This document shows positions 11,049 through 23,028 of a stretch of DNA of 64,000 nt, piece after piece. The stretch covers positions 868,001 through 932,000 of the forward strand of contig JACGCM010001245.1 in NCBI GenBank assembly GCA_014058105.1. The letters run 5' to 3'. Within the stretch, counting starts at the first letter, position 1; the number at the start of each line of letters is the position of its first letter. The notes under the pieces were generated by a model. The model made no database searches. It was not told the DNA's origin and saw nothing but the letters and a program-made list of their open reading frames with translations. This stretch comes from Kingdonia uniflora. Lineage: Eukaryota > Streptophyta > Magnoliopsida > Ranunculales > Circaeasteraceae. Made by a program: the position numbers and the translations under genes.

Positions 11049-12440
11049 ACTATGATGGGAATTGAATCAAAAGATCTCATCCAAGACGGAAGTCTTGGAA
11101 ACTATGTTACGAAGGAAGAACTCACCAGTTTTGCAGAGAAAATTGAGGTTTCCATTCAACAACTAAGTAACGCCGTCGCGGCGTTTACTACTCAATTTGG
11201 TACCACCCCATCATCCTGAATCTTTTTCATCCCCACCCCAAACACACAAGTATTCCATGGCCCCTCTTCATTAAAATTGCAATTCCCCGTCCATACTACC
11301 CCCACCCCCACCACCATCCCTTCAACTTCTCAAACAATTTTTACCTCTCCTGCTTCACCATATCCCCATCATGACCCCTCCAACACTCACCAACTTAAAG
11401 CTTTCACATCTTTACCTATCCATTACCAACAACATGAAATTATACCCCATCACCAAAGTCTACAAAAAAGTACCAATCAAACAAATTATCCTCTGGGTTA
11501 CCTTTCTCTGTCACGTCAAATTGAGTATGACCTAACCGTGGATGATATGGATCTTGTTAACGGTCACCCTTACGATCTAGGTGTCTTTCGTACACAACAT
11601 CATGCTTTTAACAACCAACAACCTCACCAATTTGAGTAATAAATGAAGGTTGATCTTCTGTCTTTCAATTGCCATCTCCATGTGGAAGATTTTCTCGATT
11701 GGTTATCTACGTTAGAAAAATTCTTTGACTACATGACTATTGTCGATGAGAAGAAAACATCTCTTGTAGCCTACAAACTTACGGGTAGTGCCAACGCTTG
11801 GTGGGATAACATTGTGGAAGCACGTCGTAGAGATGGTAAGTTACCGATTCGTAATTAGGCACAAATGAATAAATATTTACGTCGTCGTTTTTTCTTTCCA
11901 ATTATGAAGTTATCTTGCATGACCAACTCCAGAATTTAAAACAAGGTACTCATTTCGTAGCCAAATATATTGATAACTTTTATCGTTTATCCGCCCGGAA
12001 TGGGGTTCGAGAGAATGAAGTACAATAACTTAGTCGCTTTATTGGTGACTTACGATTCCAAATTCAAGACAAGATGCCCATGTCAACAATCCCATCAATG
12101 AATACCGCTATTGAATTTGCTCAAAAGGCGGAACAATTTCTTGAGAAAGCTAATCAAATTTCTAGTTTTGGGCGATCGCCAAATCGTGGGTACTCTTTAT
12201 CCCCTCAATCCAACACCCCATCTTCCAACCTTGCTTCATCGACTAATTTTAACCATTCCACTACCCAAAATACCACTAATTTTTTGCCAACCACCAATTG
12301 TTTCCCTCCTCAAAATACTCGTCCTACCCAACCTAAACCTATATTAGAAAATCCGAACAACCTATATGCTCGGCCAAGTTAAGACTTTTGTTATCATTGT
12401 CATTAACAAGGTCATACATCAAATGTTTGTCCATCTCGAA
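11049..12440 (+). pseudogene. gag of the gypsy element
   Basis: Gag blocks are spread over several frames: a basic/coiled start (YVTKEELTSFAEKIEVSIQQ), the Retrotrans_gag core EDFLDWLSTLEKFFDY and YKLTGSANAWWDN near 11670-11810, and a zinc knuckle near 12386 reading C-Y-H-C, four residues, H, four residues, C. A stop sits inside the knuckle and another follows at 11856. In the family this is the capsid/nucleocapsid protein. Confidence 0.75.
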
Positions 12441-12649
12441 ACAATGCCAATATTAGAGTGGGTTTCACTCACCACGAGAATGACCCTCCGGTATTTAATA
12501 AGCATAACGACGATCATTCCTTTTTAACCTTTTCTACAACAAAGTCTAATGAGATTACTCCCTCCATTGATGACGACGTTGAGCGGTGTGATGGTGATGA
12601 AGGTTCTGAATATTTGATATTGCGCAAACTTCTTTTTACCCAATAAGGT

Positions 12650-13050
12650 GGCAATTCACAAAGGAAGAACATTTTTCGTTCTCAATGCACGATACAAGAT
12701 AAAATTACCAAGTTCATCATTGATGGTGGTTCTAGTGAGAATATCGTTTCCCAATCCACGGTTGAGAAACTTGGATTAAAAATTCTTCCTCATCCAAATC
12801 CTTATCCTATTTATTGGATTAAGGATGACTGTGCATTCAAAGTTATTTCCCAATGTCGAATTCCTTTCTCCGTTGGGAACTATCACGATGAAGTTTTGTG
12901 CGATATGGTTTTTATGGTTGTTTGTCATATTCTTCTTGGTAAGCCATGGTTATATGATTTGAATGTCGATCATAATGGACGAGTAAATACATACTCTTTC
13001 TCTAAAGGCGGAATCAAATTTATCTTCAGTCCCATAACGTCTAAGGCATC
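12650..13050 (+). pseudogene. Retropepsin-like protease of the gypsy element
   Basis: The frame reads FIIDGGSSENIVSQ near 12715, with the D-G/S-G-type active-site loop (here DGGS), then ILLGKPWLYDLNVDHNGR near 12930. This matches the aspartic protease of plant gypsy polyproteins. The domain follows gag and precedes RT. Confidence 0.7.
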
Positions 13051-13229
13051 TTCAAATGCTCCTATCAAAGAGAAAACAATTTTCTTAATTTCTAATGACA
13101 TTGAAGATGATATTGGCGATACAGAAATTTGTGTTGCCCTTGATGCAAAAGACGACGCGTCGAACCCCATTATTGTGCCACCTCAAGTTGAAACACTTTT
13201 AAAAGAGTTTTTAATTATCCCTCCCACGG

Positions 13230-14360
13230 ACGTCCCAAATTCTCTTCCACCAATGAGGGGCATTCAACACCATATTGATTTGGTTCTAGGTGCTAGCTTA
13301 CCAAACTTGCCTCATTACCGCATGGCACCAAAAGAACATGTTATTTTATAAGAGCAAGTCCAAGATCAAGTGATGAAAGGTCTTATTCGGCCATCTATGA
13401 GTCCATGTGCGGTTCTGGCTCTTTTAGTTCCAAAAAAGATGGGTATTGGCGTATGTGTGTCGATAGTAGAGCGATCAACAAAATTACAGTGAGGTATCGC
13501 TTCCCTTTTCTTCGTCTCGATGATATGTTTGGCATGCTTATGGGTTCTAAGGTCTTTTCCAAAATTGATCTTAAGAGTGGGTATCATCAAATTTGACTTC
13601 GGTTTGGTGATGAGTGGAAAACGGCCTTTTAAGACTAAAGAGGGATTATATGAATGGCTCGTCATTCTTTTCGGATTGTCGGACGCTCCTAGTAATTTTA
13701 TGAGGCTAATGAACGAGGTTTTGAAGCCATTTTTGGGAACGTTTGTTGTGGTTTATTTTGATGATATGTTGATCTATAGCAATGATGAGAAGAATCATCT
13801 TAATCATCTATCATAAGTCTTCAAGGTTCTCCACAAAAACTCTCTCCAAATCCAACTCAAGAAATGCACATTTGTGCAATCTACTCTTATCTTCTTGGGT
13901 TTTGTCATTTTCGCCAACGGTATTCATGTTGATGAGGATAAGGTCAAGGCTATTCGCGAGTGGCCTACTCCAAAGACAATCTTTGATGTTCAATATTTCC
14001 ATGGTTTGGTCTCATTTTATCGACGTTTTGTGCAAACATTTTCTGTTATTGCTTCTCCTCTCACGGATTGTTTGAAACATCCTCGTCTCATTTGGTCTCC
14101 CGAAGCCGAAGAAAGTTTTGTGAATCTTAAAGAAAAACTTTTTACGGCTCCCGTAGTTGCTATGCCCAATTTTACTAAACTATTTGAGGTAGATTGTGAT
14201 GCATCCGCTCTTGGTGTTGGTGCGGTTTTGTCTCAAGAAGGGAGACCCATTGCATATTATAGTTCGGTTATTCAAGCTCTTAAACATTGGAAGTATTATT
14301 TGCTTCAACGTGAATTTATATTGTACACCGATCATAAAGCACTCAAATACCTTTAAAGCA
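13230..14360 (+). pseudogene. Reverse transcriptase and RNase H of the gypsy element
   Basis: RT blocks: [20 protein letters not shown], then [55 protein letters not shown] and the catalytic VVYFDDMLIYS near 13745. RNase H follows: FEVDCDASALGVGAVLSQEG near 14187 and FILYTDHKALKYL near 14315. Catalytic aspartates of both domains are present. Stops at about 13350, 13595 and 13815 interrupt the frame. Confidence 0.85.
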
Positions 14361-14377
14361 GCACAAATACAAATCGT

Positions 14378-15197
14378 ATGCATGCTCGTTGGATTACCGA
14401 AATTCAACAATTAAACTTTTCCATCAAACATAAATCCAGGAAGCAAAACAAGGTTGCCAATGCTTTGAGTCGTCGTGCATCTCTTCTTATTATTGTTCGT
14501 GCTTTCATCATTGCTTTTGATTATATCAAGGAGCTATATGCGGATGATCCAGATTTTGCGGAGATGTGGGTTGCATGCAACAATAATCAAGGAGGTACGG
14601 CCAATTTTGTCTTACATGATGGTTTTCTTTTTAATGGCATTCGTCTTTGCATTCCTCAAGGTTCCTTGCGCGAATATGTTATCAAGGAGTTACATAGCGG
14701 CGGACTTGGTGGTCATTTGGGTAGAGATAAAACAATTGTCTTTGTTGAAGAACGATATTTTTGGCCATCTTTGAAGAAAGATGTTGCATAATTTTTTCGA
14801 AAGTGTTTCATATGTCAACATGCCAAAGGTCACGCACAAAATACGGGACTTTGTACTCCTCTTCCTATCCCGAAATCACCATAGACCAAAATTTCTATAG
14901 ACTTTGTTTTAGGTTATCCTTGACCCAACGTGGTGTTGATTCAGTTTTCGTAGTCGTCGATCGTTATTCAAAAATGGCACACTTTATATCTTGTAAGAAG
15001 ACGCATGATGCGGTGTACATTGCTTAAATTTTTTTTAAGAAAATTGTTCGTCTTCACAATGTTCCTCAATCTATCACTTCGGATAGGGATACTAAGTTTT
15101 TGAGTTATTTTTGGCAAACACTTTGATGGCGCTTAGCTACATCTTTAAAGTTTAGTAGAACCGCACATCCACAAACTGACGGCCAAAGTACTAAGAC
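14378..15197 (+). pseudogene. Integrase of the gypsy element, cut before its last catalytic residue
   Basis: The RNase H tail (ANALSRR) leads into the HHCC zinc domain, ELHSGGLGGHLGRDKT then [15 protein letters not shown]. The core then follows in alternating frames: [37 protein letters not shown] and AHPQTDGQST. The catalytic D, D blocks are visible; the sequence carrying the E residue is replaced by unrelated DNA at 15190-15200. The truncation is physical rather than a point change. Confidence 0.8.
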
Positions 15198-15312
15198 AGA
15201 ATGGTAACCCTACCATTTCATTTTTAAGAAATCTTTGCCAAATTCTGTCTCAGTAGGACATGTATTTTTATTACTATGAAATTCATAAATGAAATGGTAG
15301 GGTTACCATTCT
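15198..15312. repeat. Perfect 26-bp inverted repeat at the plastid/gypsy junction
   Basis: Bases 15198-15223 (agaatggtaaccctacca...) are the exact reverse complement of 15287-15312. The right arm belongs to the plastid-derived sequence, as shown by the second copy of that segment at about 23500. The left arm sits between the cut integrase and the plastid segment, so it is an inverted filler copied from it. Confidence 0.95.
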
Positions 15313-15970
15313 TTCTTTCTTTTGTAGTGATGAATCTTGTGTGTGTTCCTAAGAAAGGGAATTTGTCCATTTTTTAAGACTCAAAGGGACGTGGAAACAC
15401 ATAAGAACTCCTGAGTAGAGGAAATTGAAAATAAATGTAGTTCCAATTCCTTTAGAAATGATAAGATCTTTGACGCAAGAAGAAGGGGTTGATCTGTATC
15501 ATCTTGACTTGGTTCTACTTCCTCTCTCTTTTTAACACTATCGAATCGAGTACATTTATTTTTGGAAGGTAAGCCGGTTTTAGAGATCTGTAACCAGTAG
15601 CCAAGCCCGGAAGGGCATCTAAATTCTAAAGGCCGCCATAAACCCCAAAGGGTAAAGCCTCCGAAAAGGTACAAATCCGAAAGACAAAAGCCCCAAGGAT
15701 ACAAGCCCAAAAACTCACAAGACAACCCAAAGCATTGTCTCCAATTCTTACCCCGCAGGGGTTCGAACTCATGACCTCTCATGGGGTAGAGGGTCACGAA
15801 GGGACTTTTATGCAACAGAGTACATTATCTAATGGAAAAGGACCACCCTTTGTCCATCGGGACTCTAGATAGAATACAAATTAAATATTACCACCTTAGA
15901 GAAAAAATATTCATCATACAGAGGGTCTGTTTGTCTTTATTTTTCAAAAATATTCACAAGATACATAAGG
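15238..15970. repeat. Duplicated segment, copy 1 (plastid spacer plus SINE-like DNA)
   Basis: This block matches 23449-24183 over about 733 bp with scattered differences. It starts with plastid inverted-repeat spacer sequence (ctcagtaggacatgtattt...) up to about 15540. It then runs through a unit with a GTTCGAACTC box and ends at cacaagatacataagg. Its right edge abuts a left-truncated copia LTR. The minus-strand frame at 15381-15815 has no family resemblance and is not called a gene. Confidence 0.9.
15545..15815 (-). mobile_element. SINE-like unit inside the duplicated segment
   Basis: On the minus strand the sequence carries ATGAGAGGTCATGAGTTCGA, whose GAGTTCGAAC core fits the pol III B box (RGTTCRANNC) of tRNA-derived SINEs. 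The 3' part ends in an A-rich tract near 15560. A clear A box is not evident. The same unit is present at about 23755-24030 in copy 2. This is a motif-based call only. Confidence 0.3.
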
Positions 15971-15973
15971 GCA

Positions 15974-16143
15974 GTTTGAGTAGATTAGGTAACTTATGTT
16001 GTAGGGTTACCTATATATATATATATATATTATGTACAGAGGACAAGATGATGAATCAATAAAAAATATTTCTTTCTCTCTCTCCCCTTTTATTCATACA
16101 ATATAGTACTATTATATTAATTTAGATTGATTATCTCTTAACA
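15974..16143 (+). repeat. 5' LTR of copia copy B, left part missing
   Basis: From gtttgagtagattaggtaac onward it matches the 3' LTR of the same element (from about 22620). It ends ctcttaaca directly before the primer-binding site. About the first 100 bp of the LTR, including TGTTAGGAG, are missing where the duplicated segment joins. It includes a (TA)n run near 16015-16030. Confidence 0.85.
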
Positions 16144-16554
16144 CGTTATCAGCACGCATACTCTAGGAACGAGGAGAGCAGACAATTACCTTCTAATAAG
16201 AGTTTTTAGGGAAACCAAGCGATCAAGAGAAGATATATTTTACAATTTTTAGAATACATATTCGATATATTTTAGATCAATACTATATGATAGATTATTA
16301 TGGTTCAAAAATATATTTTCTATATTTTTTTCGAATTAAAAATTAGAATTTTTGGTGATTTTTACCCTTGATAAAGGGTTGTATTCAAACTTGTATATTT
16401 TTTTTCTATGGACATTGGATAGAGGCGAGACTACTTTAATTGGATAGCCTACTCTGAGAGCTTTCCAACGGTATATAGCACGTTTCTGGGAGATATCCTA
16501 ATCGCCAGGAATAATACGTTGAAACTAGGCAGTTTTGCAGCCAAAAACGGCATT

Positions 16555-17035
16555 TTTTGGTCGATGACGTCACCAAGATAATAAAATATTATATATATTT
16601 TTTTATATAATTATCTGATATGACGTCATCATTATCCACTGTGACGTCAATAGTGACACGTGTCAAGGACACGTGGCATGCTGATGTGGCATGACACGTG
16701 TAACATGTTTGACACGTGCAAGGCACGTATGGCATAGCTGACGCATGTGGCACGTGTTGTGACACATAGTAGTCACCGGACGGTTACCGAAAACCGACCG
16801 CTGGCTGGATGTCAGAAGTTTGCTAGAATTATTGTCGAACGGTCACCGAAATATTCCCCGACAGTCACCAAAGCAGTGACGTGGTGGATACGTGAGTGGC
16901 ATGTATGCGAGGCATGTGTACAGTCCGTGTGTGTGACGCATGTGTGTGGCATGCATGGCACGTGTGCATCCCGTGCGTGTGGTACGTGTGACCTATACAT
17001 ACGTGGCACGTAGCAGACCGGTTTAGACCAGTCAA
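16555..17035 (+). promoter_or_regulatory. Cluster of CACGTG and TGACGTCA palindromes in the copia leader
   Basis: Between about 16655 and 16970 the core CACGTG occurs six times, together with many ACGTG half-sites. TGACGTCA occurs exactly near 16620, with related GACGTCA cores near 16564 and 16642. These are the binding cores of plant bZIP and bHLH factors (G-box and C-box/CRE-like). The cluster lies downstream of the LTR in the untranslated leader. Copy A keeps a weaker version at about 36670-37080. Regulatory function is inferred from motif density only. Confidence 0.45.
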
Positions 17036-17099
17036 CCCGGTCCAGGCCTTGACCCAGATCTAATGAGACTGGTCCGGACACTAAAACGGCTATAAATAG

Positions 17100-18100
17100 C
17101 CCACTTTTTTGTCAAATTGAGCCAAACAAAATTAAAAAAATTCCTATTGACTGGACCTACCCCGTGGGGGACCCATTTTTAATTTTTTTTATTCAAAATA
17201 TTTTTAAATTTTTTTGGGGAATAGGTGCTTCGTATAGGGACATTGGCTCACTTATATGTGATATAAGTAAATGGTGCAATACATATTTAAGTATCTTACG
17301 ATAGCTAATAGGATATTACTGGTATGCCCTTAAGATACTAATTATAATGATCAGGGATCATAAATAATATGAAACCAAGACTAATTTAGCATACGACTGT
17401 GAGTCATATCTAAATCACAGTTTATTATCATTGACAAATAACTAGAGCTCAATTGGGAATTGACTTAGTCTTATTTCTAAAAACTTGGTGTCTGAGGAAC
17501 CAATTTTTTATATCTAGGTGCAATTAGATGTTAAAAGATAACATTTAGTGTTATATAGGCATTAATAGTAACTTATAGTACCCCAGAATGTTAGTTCAAA
17601 GACAGGCATAATCAACCTATCTTGTGAACCCAGCAGACTTCAGGATAGCAAACTTCGGGAAAGGACCACTTGTCAACTAACATCTAATACCCATCATATT
17701 CGTAGCAAATAGGGTCATTTGGCTAGAATATACCTACCTTTATTGAACTAGAGGGCTCAGAACACCTCAGTTCTTAGAATAAGGATAACACACATCTAGT
17801 TGTTTTGAATAACAATCTTGGCTAAGATTCTATTAAAATGCACATCTAAGGTTAAGATCGTCATTTCTACAGGATAAAATTTGGGATTTAATTATTACAA
17901 AAAAATTCATTAGTTTTAGAATATGAACAGGGTTTAACTATAATATGATTGTGAATCATTTATTTATCTTTATTCTAAGTACTATGATCTGTCTTTAATG
18001 TAATTGATATGTTTATCAAGTACTACTACTGGTATTGATCTACATGCATAATAGATGTTGGTAATACTCAGAATATTGAGTACTTCCCATATTGCAATTT
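17100..18100. other. Untranslated leader of copia copy B
   Basis: No coding sequence is seen. The stretch aligns along most of its length with 37200-37960 and 40950-41220 in copy A, for example around cttggctaagattctatta at 17817. It is therefore element leader rather than unique DNA. Confidence 0.7.
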
Positions 18101-18119
18101 CTATTTTAGGTACCAATAA

Positions 18120-18920
18120 ACTTGACCTGTATAGATACTAAAATCCTTCTGCTATTACAGAATCTGGAAAAGACTATTGTTGAGAACAATGAGTCTCTAA
18201 ATAACAAAGTAGGAACTTTGTTTGGCACCCTCACCTCCATATTCAGGAAGGCCTGATAATGGATTAACTTATACTATGATAGTATTATACGACTTCGGTA
18301 AAAAATTTATTCGGCAGTACAACTCCACTATAATCTCACATGGAGAAATAGTTAAAGTAAATAGAGATATTGGGAATATTCTATTACAATTTCTACACTT
18401 CAAATATTGCGCTTCCGAGGCAACATTTGATAGATCACTGTGCACCCAGACCTAATTCACGTTTTCCTCATTTATGAGCAAAATAATGAGCTACTGGTTA
18501 TGAACCTCAAGCTTATGCCTACTAAAAGTAAGCATGTGATAAGGTCACACAATGTTGAGTCTAGTGACAGGGGAAGTTGTAGACAGGGTCGCAACCGTAG
18601 ATTAACGAGAGGTGGTAACAACGACATGATTTAATTCTAGCCATCAGTAACCTGAGGCACGGGGAACAAGAAGTTCGCCAATGGACCAAAATAGAATAGG
18701 AAAAATTCTAAAATGGATACGAGATAGTCGGGTACAGGATTGTAAGGCACCCCAGACGATCCAAAGAGATCAGCCCCAGACTTATCACGTGATCGCAGCT
18801 AGCACAGACCACGCTACAGCAGAGTTTGTGGCTTTAGATTCCTCCCATGATACCAATGTAGCATTGGATCAAGTTCTAAGAATAAACAGCAGTAAATTCT
18901 TAATAGATGAATGATGTTAC
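18120..18920 (+). pseudogene. gag remnant of copia copy B
   Basis: The frame near 18475 reads YEQNNELLVMNLKLMPTKSK followed by an Arg/Gly-rich run, RGSCRQGRNRRLTRGG. This resembles the region just before the zinc knuckle in a known type of plant copia Gag (AEQNNELLMKNH...RPTGS). The capsid part before it is too decayed to follow and the knuckle is not visible here, although copy A keeps it. Confidence 0.55.
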
Positions 18921-19559
18921 CTAGAGAGCATTGCCAAGTAGTAACTTTACTTGTTGAAGTAGTAGTTTTGCTTTATTAGTTCTATTATTGACTGAGTTGG
19001 GAACTCTTCAGTATTTAGTTTAATAGAATGCTCGTGACATACACTGGTTTGGTATCCCATCTATGTAAGATTATTCTTTGATTTTATTTTATGATTATTC
19101 AAATTTATTTCTTGGGAAGTAGTTAAATTTTATGTATGATAGTTGATCTACTACATACAACCTGCCTATAGATCTATCTGCTCATTCAGCATGACCGATA
19201 ATCGGATGAGTGGCGACATGTCTAAGAGATATTAGTGTCACGCACTCAATCCCTTTGAGATATGCATATATTTTATGTTTAACCTTGTGCATCAGGGATG
19301 GCACGAATATCATTGGCACGACCAACATGATAGAACGCACTAAATGCGTCACGCTATTACTCTCTAACGGTATGATACAGGGTATCTAGTCTACTTTATA
19401 AACTAGTATGATCAAGGTAGAGTGGGATCTCTAGCCTTTGCTCCAAACGCATCCATAGAGACACATGTGGACTTTTCCATCCACATAGTGGCCCACTTAA
19501 ATATTTATGGTCATAAAAGACGCATCTAGGAGATGGTCTTACGTTTGCCTACTCATAAA

Positions 19560-22290
19560 ATCTAGGAATACAATGTTAGCACGACTTCTCACTTAGATCA
19601 TTCGATCGTCGGCTCAGTTCCTGGATTAACCGATCAAAGTCAATCGATGCGACTTGGCAGGGGCTTGAGAGTTGGACTTACAGGCTTTTGATGATTATTT
19701 TACCACTAAATGGGATAGATGATCGAGAATCGTGAGCACCCCATACCATACCCAACTCAGGATTGGCGACGAGCCTAATCAAGCGACTTAGGATAATCGC
19801 TAGGCCACTGTTATTATGATCACAGCTTCTGGCTAATGTGTGGGATATGCATTTTTGCTCCTACAGCACTGATTAGGGTTCGTCCCTTAGCAAATAATCA
19901 AATTATTTTTTCCCAAAAGCGACTAATAACTGGGTCGGAGCCCGGTGTCGCCCATCGACGAACATTTTGCTGCTTCGTACATGTACCAATCGCACTACAA
20001 TGTATGAAGATGAGACCCTCAATGTCTGCCTGGTATTATATGGGTTATGATTCACATTTATCACTAGATATTTGAAACCCACTGGCGACGTATATTTTGT
20101 AGGGCATATAATTGTCACTTTGATGAGACGATATTCCCAGCATTGGGGGGAGATATGACAGTCAATGCTGAGGATGTTTCCAAGAGGTCTTGGAAAGCAC
20201 CATCGTTGCCTCATCTAGAATCCTATACATAAGTTAGGTGATAATAAGATTCAGCGGATTTCAAACCTCCAATAGGTCGTAAATGAATTGTTAGACACAT
20301 TCATAAACACTATTGAAGTATCGTAAGTGTATGTACCTACAAGTAATACACCTACATAGCAGAACGTTCCGGGGGAACTAGTACTGCAACAGAACATTAC
20401 AAAGGAATTAGTACCGCAAACGAATCTGAGGTTCGTGCTTAGTGCGGAGTACCATTGGAAGAAAGTATTCTAAGCCGGAGAGCTACAGAATAAGGGAAAA
20501 ATATGACTAATGGTGTAGTCGGTTCATCGAGGATGGAACTACCCATTGAAGAAGCAATAGTAGTTATACAACCTGTTGATACATTACGAGACTAACCCAG
20601 CGTGGTACATACGTATGATAATAATGAGATCTCGATCTATTAAAAGTCTGTAATAAGCACGTGGGATCGTTCAGTAGAAATTTTTCGACAAGGTATTCAT
20701 ATTCGTTATTGTGCTCGTCATCAAGGATGAGGATTCAGAGCCAAAGTGGGTATTTGGAATCCAAGCGGAGCTCAGCTTGCTAGCATAATGCGAAATAATA
20801 CAATTGAGTATGTCAGATATAAATGGGAAAGGTATGGAAACACGATTAACTCGGAGAGATAATATGGTCAAGGCAAGACTAGTTGCCCAGAAAATCTTTA
20901 AGAGATTTGGCATCGATTGCAGTGTGACCTATTACCCGGTTATGGACGCTATAATATTTTGGTACTGATCTGTCTGTCAAGTTATCGGAGATAAGCTAGA
21001 TATGCGTCTGATGTAAATACCGTGTATCTATATGGGAAACTGATACGGATATCTACATAAGCTACCTCGGATAGTATAAGCTTCTGGAAGTAATTAAGCC
21101 CGACACACGAGGTGTGTGCGTAATAAAATTGGAAAAGTTTGTTGACTTGAAGCAATGGGCCCATGAGACATTGTAAGTTGACTGAGTATTTGAAGGTCGG
21201 GGACTTTGCAAATATCCTTATCTGTCCATGCATTCTTATTTAGAACACAAATATTAGCTTCACTCATCACAATAATGTACTAAATGATTTAAGTATCTTT
21301 AGACCTCCGGAGGAGATCGCGAGAGCCGCCGAATACATTGGGAAGGAATTTAAAATACAAAACCTTAGGAAATTAAGAGTGTCTTGATTTGCAGATGAAC
21401 ATCTTGATAGTGGCACTCATACACCGAGCAATATATATCGAAAGAGTTATCTAACACTTCGATATAGATGTAGCACACGGTGCAAAGTCGTTTATTGCGC
21501 GTCCGTCACTTGGGTGTGGAAAACGACATCTTTCACCATCCTTATGGGGGGAGAAACTCCTAGGGCTGTGATACCATATCTAGGAGATGTTTTGCTATAG
21601 TTAGCTGGGTATACTTGACCCAGTGACTCATTCGCAGTGAACTGTTTGGCTTGCCATAGTTCTGTTCCTACCTAAAGGCACTAGATTAAGATTATATACA
21701 TTCTGAGGTATCAGATCGGTATGAAAGACTGGGGTTTATTCTACTCGAAATGGTAAACGTAAAAGTATAGAGTACACCGATACAAAATACTTCTCAGACC
21801 CACATAGAGACCATTGTCAAATAAATTATGTGTTTATGTACGAGGATACATAAATATTCTTAGAGATTAATGAAGTAGACGGCGGTAGCTACACATCGAA
21901 CCACGAAGATTCTTGCACTTCATGAAGCTGGCAAAGAATGATGGTTGCGCTCCAAGACACATCTCATCAACCGAAGTTGTGACGTGTTCTATCCAAGATA
22001 AAGCATTGACTATGTATGAAGACATTTTAGCTTGCATCATTCAAGTCAATGGCGACAGAACGAATTACATTTTATAGAAGCCATTCCAGCCTTATGAATC
22101 ATAAAAGGCGAATGAGATTGACATTGTTGAAGATATTTCAGAAGACATCTTTGCAAATCCATGCACGAAGACTCTTGCACCACTTACGTTCAAGCAGCTA
22201 GTACACGGAATCGACATGCAGAAGATTTGCTTATCAATATCTTTGGGAGATACATCTCAGGGAGATCGACGTCAGGGGGAGTAGTCCTAG
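19560..22290 (+). pseudogene. pol remnant of copia copy B (integrase, RT, RNase H)
   Basis: Recognisable scraps lie in several frames. Integrase C-terminal region: ALIRVRPL near 19866, CFVHVPIALQCMKMRPS near 19973 and WYYMGYDS. RT: VKARLVAQKIFKRFGIDCSV near 20864, followed by TYYPVMDA. RNase H: a decayed SDPH block near 21795 and the terminal block PCTKTLAPLTFKQLVHGI near 22158. The order IN-RT-RH marks Ty1/copia. No catalytic triad survives in one frame. Confidence 0.7.
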
Positions 22291-22518
22291 CCTGACGTGG
22301 ATACATGCGTGTTATACTCTCTTTTTTATAGTGTAGTTTTTATCCTAGGAGGTTTTACTGGCTGGAGGTTTTGATGAGGCAACGTATACGCGTCCACAAC
22401 CCATACAGGGCATATATGATTGTACTTTTTCCCTGCACAGCTTTTTGCCCAAGGGGGTTTTGCTAGGTAGAGGTTTTAATGAGGCAAGTCGTCCTAGTAT
22501 GAACACCCCAAGGGGAAG

Positions 22519-22772
22519 TGTTAGGAGTTAGGCTCAAGCCCAAGCTAGGAACCCAATAGGGTTGGGGTGTCATATACGAACTCCTAACAAGCCCATAGGC
22601 CCGATAGGGTTATGGGGAGAGTTTGAGTAGATTAGGTAACTTATGTTGTAGGGTTACCTATATATATATATGTATTATGTACATAGGACAAGATGACTAA
22701 TCAATAAGAAATCTCTCTTTCTCTCTCTCCTTTTGTTCATACAATATAGTACTGTTATATTGCTCTAGATTG
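22519..22772 (+). repeat. 3' LTR of copia copy B, last bases missing
   Basis: It begins TGTTAGGAGTTAGGCTC after the polypurine tract and matches the LTRs at 36018 and 62087. It contains the (TA)n stretch and CT-rich tail of the family. It stops at ctagattg, short of the normal ...CTTAACA end, and joins internal element sequence. Confidence 0.85.
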
Positions 22773-23028
22773 TAAATATCCCTATCTGTCCATACATTTT
22801 TATTTAGAATACATATATTAGCTTCACTCATCATAACAGTGTACTAAATGATTTAAATATCATTAGACCTCTAGGGGAGATCGCAATAGGCGCCGAATAC
22901 CTTGGGAAGGAATTTGAAATACAAGACATTGGGAAATCAAGAGTGTCTCGATTTGCAGATCGAACATCTTGATAGTGGCATTCATACACCGAGCAATATA
23001 TATCGGAAGAGTTATCTTACACTTCGAG
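22773..23028 (+). repeat. Second copy of a copia internal fragment
   Basis: This 256-bp piece matches 21209-21462 of the same element, from aaatatcc(c/t)tatctgtcca to acacttcga. It is fused directly to the broken 3' LTR on its left and to plastid DNA on its right. It therefore records a rearrangement or part of another copy of the family. Confidence 0.85.

Larger units (their letters stand above)
10630..15197 (+). mobile_element. Ty3/gypsy LTR retrotransposon, truncated inside integrase
   Basis: A 5' LTR, a primer-binding site and gag, protease, RT, RNase H and integrase follow in Ty3/gypsy order on the plus strand, all broken by stops. The element stops abruptly after the integrase block HPQTDGQST, just before the third catalytic acidic residue is expected. 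There plastid-derived DNA takes over. No 3' LTR is present. Integrase blocks [18 protein letters not shown] and ITSDRDTKF suggest a CRM/Galadriel-like chromovirus, but the 3' chromodomain region that would settle this is lost. Confidence 0.85.
15974..22772 (+). mobile_element. Ty1/copia LTR retrotransposon, copy B, decayed
   Basis: A left-truncated 5' LTR (15974-16143), a primer-binding site (CGTTATCAGCACG at 16144), a long leader, gag and pol remnants, a polypurine tract (ccccaaggggaag) and a 3' LTR (22519-22772) lie in order. Pol remnants run integrase, RT, RNase H, which is the Ty1/copia order. Stops are frequent throughout and no domain keeps a long frame. The element shares LTRs, leader and pol with copy A at 36018-62343, so both belong to one family. 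Confidence 0.85.

Noticed and set aside
15761..15770. GTTCGAACTC box as part of a real tRNA gene
   Set aside because: No cloverleaf can be built around it. It fits a SINE-like pol III B box at best.
15381..15815. 144-codon minus-strand frame, also present in part at 23706-24028
   Set aside because: It runs through the plastid-spacer/SINE-like composite and is broken in the second copy. No protein family is recognised.
16747..17081. Overlapping open frames on both strands rich in His, Cys, Val and Thr
   Set aside because: They arise from the repetitive CACGTG/GTGGC tract of the copia leader, not from coding selection.
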